From assembly GCF_020740795.1 (NCBI RefSeq), contig NC_067301.1, positions 2,728,001-2,792,000 of the forward strand: a stretch of 64,000 nt of DNA, written 5' to 3'. The notes under the pieces are model-generated. The model was not told the DNA's origin. It searched no databases and saw only the letters and a program-made list of their open reading frames with translations. Positions 56,601-64,000 of the stretch are shown in pieces (within the stretch, counting starts at the first letter, position 1; each line of letters opens with the position of its first letter). The translations under genes and the position numbers were made by a program. Source of the DNA: Apus apus. Lineage: Eukaryota; Chordata; Aves; Apodiformes; Apodidae.

Positions 56601-59600
56601 TGCTCCTGTATGATGTGTAGAAGTGGAGAGTGCAGATGAGCAGAAAGTTAACTCCAGTGTGTGCACAGTTCTCACAGGGAGCAGGATCACCAAATGGTCA
56701 GTCCTGTGGCTTAGTGTTGAGATCCTGCTGTGCCCCTGGCTTTTTGTGCAGCTGTGTGTAGTGGTTTTTTTCTCAGTAAATGTGGCCTGGCAGGAGCTCT
56801 GCCCTGGGAGCTGCTGGGGCCTTCAAGGTGATAAGGCTCAGCCCCTTCAAAACCAGAGAGCCCCTGTTGTGAACGTGGAGGTCTTTGAGAGTGTGTTGTG
56901 GCTTGAAGTGCTGTCATCTTGCAGCGAAATGGATGACAAGGTGGAAGGAGCTGGAACGTGTTCCAGGAACACCAAAAAACCTTGTGGAAATGATGCCTAT
57001 CAAGTTTTTAGGGGGCACCTGAGAGACGATAAAGCACCTACCCTGTTTCCATGTAACTGAGCACGGTGCAGATAACTACTGAGTTTTGAGGTTGTGGGTT
57101 ATGTGATGAAGAGCCAGCCCACAGGAACAGATAACAGCAGAGTGGGTGCTCCTCAGCTTTTTCCACGAATCTGACTTGTTTTCTGCCCTCTGGCTCAGCA
57201 CCATGTTCCTGTGCCTTCCTACAGCCTCCCGAGCCAGAGATCTCCTGCAGAGCCCTAGGGCACAGGTTCCCTCTGGCAGAAGAAGGAGCTGATACTGGCA
57301 GTGCCAGGGTAGCTGAGGGCAAGTTGCTTTTGCCCATCAGCATCTGGAAAACTTGATCCTGCTGGGAGGCTGGAGGCAGGAGCAAGAAGCCCTCTCAGGC
57401 TGTCATTGCTGCCTCTTGTGCTCATCCCAACCTGTGCTGCATCCCATCACTGTAATCCTGTCAGGAGAGTTCAACCATCATAATATTTGATAGGATTTGA
57501 GCCTTTTTTGCTTCTTTCTTTTTTTTTTTTTTTTTTTTTGAGGATTTGGGTGTTGGTGGATTGCAGGTTTAAATAAACTAGTGTGGGTATTTCACTCTCA
57601 ATAAAGGAATGACAATTTAAATGATCAGGGTCAGTCTTGTCACTCTTCTGTGAAAAACTTCCTCGGCTTTTTTGTTCCAATCCTCCCTTAAGTGGCAGAA
57701 AGTAGTTAAAAATAGGCAGAGAATCTTGAACACATTGGTGCTGCCTTCTGCCCACTCTTGTCTTCCTACGTGCCAGCAATGAAACTTTCCCTTCTCAAAA
57801 GTGAGGGCCTGTGTCACAAAGCAAGTTCCTGTTTTTCAACCAGTCAGATTTCCCTCTTCTCAGGCACTTGAGAGGGGCACAGTTGTGCAGCTTCATCTGA
57901 GCTGGTAAAGATAGGGCTGTGCTGGAAATTCTTTCCAGTGTAGCGAAGTTGAGATGTCAGTTCTTGATTGATGATGCAAACCAGTGCTGCCTCTGGTTTT
58001 AGTGTGGACTGCACTGACAGTTGGAGTCTGTGGTAAACCCACACCACTTGAAATTTAAACGTGTCGTGGTTGCTGCAGAGCCCTGATTGAGGAAGTCACT
58101 TGAGCACATGCAAAGCTGCCTGGACGAATGATGTCACTGAAGTTTGGTTGTTTAAAGAGCTCTCTGTAAAACCCACTAACAGTTCCCTGTGATTTTATAC
58201 TTCTGGGTGAAAATAATGCCATCTTTTAATCATTCGACTTCTCTTCACCTGCAGCAGCCCTGAGTTTCAGGCCACAAGGCCAGCCCCTTACCTTGTTTGT
58301 AATGAGCTACAGGCAGGGTTAGGTCAGATTGCTACAAAAAAAAAGACAAAACAGGAGGAAAACAACCCCTCTTATCTGTGGGAGTTCTATCTCCAGTATT
58401 TTTTCTCTCTCACACGTGAGGCCATCACATAAGGCTGCCTGAAGAACAAGGCTAACTGTTGATTAAGATTCGTTTTGCTTATGGCACTAATGCATTCAGT
58501 TTTGGAGAAGCATCATCAGGACAAGAACAGATGGTACTTGGGAGCCAAGCTGGATAAATGAGCTGGGTTTTGCAGATCTTGAGCACTCCTTTCAGACTGC
58601 AGGTTGGGCAGTTAATGTGTATTTCATGTTTCAGCAGTTATATATATTTTTTAATAAAGAACGAGTTCAGACGTTTGCGCTTTTTCTGGTCACTTCCTTT
58701 TTTTTTTTTTTTAAACATATTTTGGTTTTCCCCTCCTGCTGCTGTGATTACCCTAGATCCTTTATCTCCTGTGTTTTCTCTTTGCATTCTCCTGTGACTT
58801 AGAAGTGCAGTGAAGTGACTCAGGTTTGCCACGGGAGACTTCAGAAAGGTCACATCCGCTGATTGACGCCGCGCCAGGTGCTGAGCTGAGAAGGAAGCAC
58901 ACAGCTTGGTGACAGCAGGGACCTGAGGGAGTTTGCCTCTGTCTGGTTTGGTTTCCCTATATAAAATGTCAGTGACGTTACTGCCTGCCTCAGCTCCACT
59001 GGGATTGTCTGCACAGAGTCCCCTCTTGGTGGCCAGGCTGTGTCACAACCTGGAGGAGAGGTGCCTGGGGGCCTGGTTCTGTAGGAGAAGGCAGAGCTCT
59101 GATGCTCAAAGGAAGGACCAGAGGACTTCTTGCAAAGCCCTAATCGTTTTGGGGTGAGAATTTAACTGTCCTGGGGAACCCATGTGAGGCACTACATGAA
59201 CCACAAGTGCTCCTGCCACGTTGTTTGGCTCCTGCATCCCCAGCCTTACCTGGGTCATGTTTGTTGGGCAGCAATTTCTCCTGTGTGCCCAAAGAGGACA
59301 AGCATTAGACAGGCACTGCAGTAGCCCAGGAGCTGGAAACCCCCCAGCACAGCCAGTCTGAGCCACTGCAGAGTCTCAAAGCTGGCCCCAAGGTCAGCAG
59401 GGATGAAAGGAAAGGCAAAATTTTGTATTCTAGTTTCAGGCTGCAAATAAATTATTTGTCCTTCAGCTTTTTTAAACCCTAGTCTTTGAACAGTGCTGTG
59501 TGAGCTGTCAATACTCATGATAGTCTGGGGAGCTGATGTCCCTGTGCCACCAGTCTCACCCTGTGCCTGCAGCAGTGCTGGCCTGCACCCTGTGCACTGA

Positions 59601-62112
59601 CTGTTCCTCTGGGCTTTCTGCAGCCCATCAGAGCTCCTGTTCTGCCACAGGTTCTCTGGTGTGTCACCTGGTGTGAGCAACATCTCTTAGAGCTCTCCCA
59701 ACATACTAAAGGGCTCTTTACTTAAAGACTGGCTGGCAGTGGTTTCCCAAGAGTGCAGACAAGTTCTGCACAACAGAGTGTGAATTCTGTAGCTAACAAT
59801 GGAGTTCTTTTACAGTGGGATGAAATAAATTGAGGAGTTGGAGCTTACAAGGCAGTTTGTACATCAGGTTAACAATAGCACCAGCTACTCAGAAATCACA
59901 CAGATTTCTTGTGAACAGCCTCTTGCTTGTAGGGGGACTGAGTGGGTTCTTGGGTCACCCGTTATGGGTAATCAGCAAAATCTCAATGTCAGGAAACCCA
60001 ACAATGTCCCTGGGAACAGTACGATCTCATCGACAACCTTAAGTTCAAAGAGTGTCATAAAGTCTTTGGACTTGCAAGAACTAGTTACGTGTTTGGGAGG
60101 TGGTTATTCTCTTTTGTTTTCTCCTTTTTTTTTTTGTTGTTCTTTCTGAGTGGTTGGTAATTTGGACAGTTCAGCAAACTGGTGGCCAGAAGCAGAAAAG
60201 GAACATTGCAAAACGAAGTTCCTGGTGACATGTATGAAGTTGAGCTCATCCCTGGGTATCTGTAGGGTAGGGGAAAAGTAGAATTCACAGCCAGTTCTGT
60301 TAACACTCTTGGGAATGTGTTCCCTGAAGACAGGTACAGATTGCCACACCAGGATGCTTCAGTGGAAGAATCCACTGGTTCTTCCTTCAAGTCTCACCCT
60401 TCAGCATTCCTAGCATTGTGTGTGCAGGTCCTGGTAGCACAGAGGAGGGAGAGGGATTAGATCTGTAACATCTTCTGTTCCCTCTCTGTGCAGTTAGGTT
60501 GAAAGAAGCTCTGCAGGCCACAGAACCTCTGTGTGTGTGTGAAGATACAGACTGTAAGGGTTCCTCACTTCTGAAGAGTCATGGTCAAATATTGTCTAGT
60601 TAATCCTGTAGCTGCTGCTGAATTAAACCACCAATCAGCCAGGTGATGAGGAGGGAGAACAATTGCTTATTAATGAGTGAAACAGGCATTTGTTGTCCCA
60701 ATAGCTGCAGGGGGGAGAGCTGGAAACTCTGCTGGATCAGGCAGCAGCATGGAACCCAGCAGCACTGACCTGCATCACATGCAAGACTGAGCAAGAAAAG
60801 GACTGACAGATGAAATGTCACTACCTTGCATCAGAGACAGGTAAGGTTAGCTTTAGAAAAACCCCAAAGATTTCAAAGCCAGATAGTCAGGTTGTCTCGG
60901 AAAGGTCACTGCTGACTCTAAGAGATTTGGACTTGGTATGTACAGCACTTGCCTGTGATCTGACTGTAAATGTTCCATCATCTAGCAGTATTTGAGCATG
61001 ACTGTAATGCTTGAACAAGAATGAAAACACGTAGAGACCAATTCGGAGAAAAACAACGTTCAAAAAAAGATAGACTGAAATAAATGATTGGTTTCTGTTC
61101 TGGTAAATGCCAGGTGCCACATGCACTAACTGCCCACCTGCAGCCTTTGCCAGGCTCAGGGTGCTCTTCTGTACCACCTGCCAGTTGTCTCAGCAGGCCC
61201 TTTGGAGGCCTCTGCTGTGTTTATGATGCTGAGTAAAAGTCTAATTAATGTTAATATTTGCTATTGATGCTGAGTAAAAGTCTAATTAATATTAATATTT
61301 GCTATTTAGGCAGTGCTAGCTCTTCATATCCAGCTCTGAGCTGCAGGGGAATGGTCCATTCCTGCATCTGGAACCACTGCACTTTGTCTTTTCTGAGAGA
61401 CATGGTCTAGTCTGTTGCTATGTCTCTGCTTCTAAAGATGAAGAAAGTAAAGCAAGTGTCAGGAGACTGCATGTTAGTAGCCCTTCTGTTCTTGTAGGGA
61501 CCCTCCACACTGCCTTGAATGAGACTGGAAGCACCTGACCTCAAAGGCAGGTGCTCCTGGGATGAAGACATGTTGATTTCAAGAAATTTAGCTCTCCTTC
61601 ATGGGTCTTTTGTTCTTGCTTTCTTCATGCAGGAGATACTAAATACCTCTTTTGAAGGTTCTGAGAAAGACTGGCAGAACAAGGGACAGTGTTGGGCTGA
61701 ATGGGAAGGTGTGTCTCCTCCTGTCCATGCAGTGAGGAGCTGCTAAAAGTTGGTTGATGCCACATTTCCCCACTGCAGCAGCCTGTGCTGAGGAAGGGGC
61801 AGAGGGAAGGAAAAGGTGGAAGGGAGAGTTTGGCTAGCACACTGTTCACAAGTGGGCTGCTCAGGGTGCTCCAGGGATTCTTTGCCTTATTATGTGAGGA
61901 GAAGTATTTTCAACTGATGTTGCAGCCATTGTTCCCTGGGGTGAGTCTTAGTGTAACCACAGTTGTCCTTATTATTAGCTCATTCCTGTAAGAGCCTGGG
62001 ATAATAAAAATATCCTCAGACTTGGTCAAGGTTGTGTGTAATTATGGTCATAACCACTCTGGAGGGTACATTACTGCAGCGTCCAAGTGCTTTGCCTAGT
62101 AACTCATCTTCA
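56601..62112. other. Intergenic stretch, no gene recognised
   Basis: Frames up to 145 codons (plus 56623-57060; minus 59255-59683) have no recognisable domain. I looked for TNFRSF18-like cysteine-rich exons and found none. A T-rich run of more than 20 bases lies at 57515-57539, and AATAAA words occur near 57571 and 57599. A tandem duplication is at 61225-61306. Confidence 0.5.
61225..61306. repeat. Tandem duplication, 41-bp unit, two copies
   Basis: The 41 bases at 61225-61265, beginning gatgctgagtaaaagtctaa, repeat immediately at 61266-61306 with a single g/a difference (taatgttaat versus taatattaat). The near identity points to a recent event. Confidence 0.93.
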
Positions 62113-62424
62113 CAGAGTCATGGAATGGTCTGGGCTGGAAGGGACCTTAAAGATCATCTATTCCCAACCCCCTGCATGGGCAGGGACACCTCCCACCAGC
62201 CCAGGCTGCTCCAAGCCCCATCCAACCTGCCCTTCAACACTGCCAGGGATGGGGCAGCCACAGCTTCCCTGGGCACCCTGGGCCAGGCTCTCACCACCCT
62301 AACAGTGAAGAATTTCCTTCTAATGTCTAATCTGAGTCTCTCCTCTAACAATTTTAATCCATCCCCCCTTGTCCTCTTGCTACAATTGATCAGAAGACCC
62401 TGCAGAGCCCTGGAGAGGGTGAGG
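62113..62424 (-). mobile_element. CR1 LINE, 3'-end fragment
   Basis: Reverse-complement CR1: gagtcatggaatggtctggg, ctggaagggaccttaaagat, cccaccagcccaggctgctc and cttcaacactgccaggg, then gggccaggctctcaccaccc and a decayed atccccccttgtcctcttgc part. It is the young subfamily of the window, inserted antisense to the neighbouring genes and about 310 bases long. The right half of a 267-codon minus-strand frame (62154-62957) is made of this element. Confidence 0.93.
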
Positions 62425-64000
62425 CAGCTCTTTGTGTGCTGCTGAGCACACCTTGTTTTCTGTACAAGGGCAGCATGCTGAGCAGGACCTGGAGACCTTC
62501 CCTGTGCTGCCCAGGCCTTGTGGTTCTGCTGTGAGGAAGAGCTGCTGGAAGGGCCCCTGACACTTCTGGGGGGGCTGAGCCCTGGAACCGTGGTGCCCAG
62601 GCTCTGGTGGCCAGTGGGGCAGCAGCTCAGCTTGTCTGTGTTTCCTGGGTCAGGCTGTGAGGAGTGAGGAGCTGTGTGGGAAGAGGAGGGGATCTCCTGT
62701 GAGCCACAAGTACCAAGTAGGAGGCTTTTTACTTTTTGAAACAGAAAAGTTGGCCTTCTAGGGGCATTATGTGGGGAAGACTGGTGGCAGAGACGTGTAT
62801 TTTCTGCCTGCTTGCTGCTGGTTTGGAGCTCATCTTTTGAGGTTTCCCCTACTACACTGAAGAGTAAAAAGCAGCTTTGTAGAGATGTTTTTAAAACTAG
62901 AAGGGTCTGTTGCACACCAGCCCTGTCTTGGCTGTTTCCAGCTCGAGACAGGAACACAGGTAGATCCCTGAACAGACCGAAGACTGAAGTGAAGAGTGTG
63001 TTGACTAACCTTTGAGATCTAGAGATGAATCTTCAGGAAGGAAGTATAGAACACTGAAACAAGAGTGTTGGTGTCTGTGTGGGAAGTTAATTCAGCCTTC
63101 TCTGGCTGTGTATTAAGGAATTAACAGGGCAAGTGTCAACTGCTGTAGGCATGGCATTTGCTAGAGGCACTCATCTCTTCTCACAACTCTGACTCTTCCC
63201 TTCCTTGACCTATTAGTCATCTCATGCAGTGTGGAAAAGAATCAATTAAGAATTCCTTCTGCATCAGAATCAATCTGTTAGTTGAGAACGAGGATGGATA
63301 TTAAATACTGTCTTCACTGTGCATGCATAAAAGCAACCACCATCTGCAGGGCTAGGAGCAAAACCTGGGGTAGAGGGAGGGATGGGGGGAATGCTTGCAA
63401 GCTGTCTGCACATGGAGAGATGGAAGCTTGTTTGGGTAAGGCAAGACATTGTGGAATTGAAACCCAGCAGCAGGTGATGGTTGCAGACAGCACCTCTGTG
63501 GCTCTGCATGATTTTGCTGAGCAGTTCTCTTTTGTTACCTCAGCCCCAGGGGCCTGGGGTTCAGAGGAGCTGTGCGTGTCCCTGGAGAGCCCGTTGCAGC
63601 TATTTTCAGTTTTGGTCCTAGGGCTGATCTTGCAGCCTGTGGGGAAGGCAGCATTCTTTCTTTTGGTTTCATGGTATCCATGTGGAGCTGCATCAGCTCT
63701 GGAAAAGAATTCAAAAGCCTCCTGATCCAGATGGAAAGTAGCTGAAAACAACAGAACCAGAAAATTGGAGGGGCTGGATAGACTTAATGTACATTGCGTT
63801 CTGATAGTTGAACCCTTGAAGGTTCCTAACTCCATGAGGAGCTCTAAATCAGAATGAAGTAGTCTGAGAGTTCACATGCCAGTTTAATCCCCATTCTTTT
63901 TTTATTTGTACACCAGCTTTCAAAGTCTTTTTGCAAATGCAATGATGGGATGCTGCTGGTGCATGGCTGCTCAGCCCCGCTGGGGTTTTTTTAAGGTTTC
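62425..64000. other. Intergenic stretch to the window end, no gene recognised
   Basis: Frames on both strands (for example minus 63314-63835 and plus 63282-63725) overlap each other and lack recognisable domains. No splice-consistent coding chain, RNA or repeat was identified. Confidence 0.5.

Noticed and set aside
62154-62957. 267-codon minus-strand frame
   Set aside because: About the last third is translated CR1 3' end. The rest is unrecognised and has no splice or promoter support.
1-64000. miR-200b/200a/429 cluster, known from the wider syntenic block
   Set aside because: The mature sequences (taatactgcctggtaatg and relatives) were not seen on either strand. The cluster probably lies outside the window.
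1-64000. LTR retrovirus, Polinton or other capsid/envelope-bearing fossil
   Set aside because: No paired long terminal repeats and no gag/pol/env-like frames were recognised. All retroelement signal is CR1 LINE or an old SINE.
1-64000. tRNA genes, CRISPR arrays, bacterial-type operons
   Set aside because: No intact tRNA A/B boxes or regularly spaced palindromic repeats were seen, and the genome is clearly vertebrate.

Overview
The window looks like avian nuclear DNA, probably from a GC-rich microchromosome. It has compact genes, many CR1 LINE fragments in both orientations whose 3' ends carry the usual short ATTCTATG-type tail, no recognisable Alu/B1/L1-type mammalian repeats, and a gene order matching vertebrate 1p36.33-type synteny (B3GALT6 - SDF4 - TNFRSF4). 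The species cannot be told from sequence alone.

Layout. Positions 1-30,240 hold no protein-coding gene I can support. The stretch contains CR1 fragments (6455, 10512/10633, 11385, 14013, 17491, 18233-19026, 19528, 21717), one old MIR/CORE-type SINE relic (about 16,530-16,690), several small tandem duplications and G-rich homopolymers. Another CR1 fragment lies at 30,246-30,386. Positions 30,600-35,078 are AT-richer, CR1-free sequence that is probably the 3' UTR of B3GALT6. B3GALT6 is a single-exon gene on the minus strand (35,079-36,077). About 1 kb of CpG-rich shared promoter DNA follows, with YY1-like sites at both ends, a 26-bp minisatellite, a 31-bp direct repeat and a CRE. SDF4 (Cab45) runs on the plus strand, with a likely non-coding first exon ending at 37,184 and six coding exons from 37,916 to 47,396. 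TNFRSF4 (OX40) follows on the plus strand with seven coding exons from 51,650 to 55,270. Positions 55,271-64,000 show no further gene, only one CR1 fragment and a 41-bp tandem duplication.

Function. B3GALT6 builds the glycosaminoglycan-protein linker in the Golgi, and SDF4 is a Golgi-lumen calcium-binding cargo sorter. The two are arranged head to head over a CpG island and may share promoter regulation. TNFRSF4 is an inducible T-cell co-stimulatory receptor. Its promoter has a different style: a TATA-like box that directly abuts a perfect kappaB site.

The points most worth a second look are the YY1-type minisatellite array upstream of B3GALT6, the uORF ending in an ATGA overlap with the B3GALT6 start codon, the kappaB/TATA overlap at TNFRSF4, and an inverted pair of near-identical CR1 copies inside SDF4 intron 2. 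I found no convincing wholly new gene system. No LTR retrovirus or Polinton fossil was recognised.
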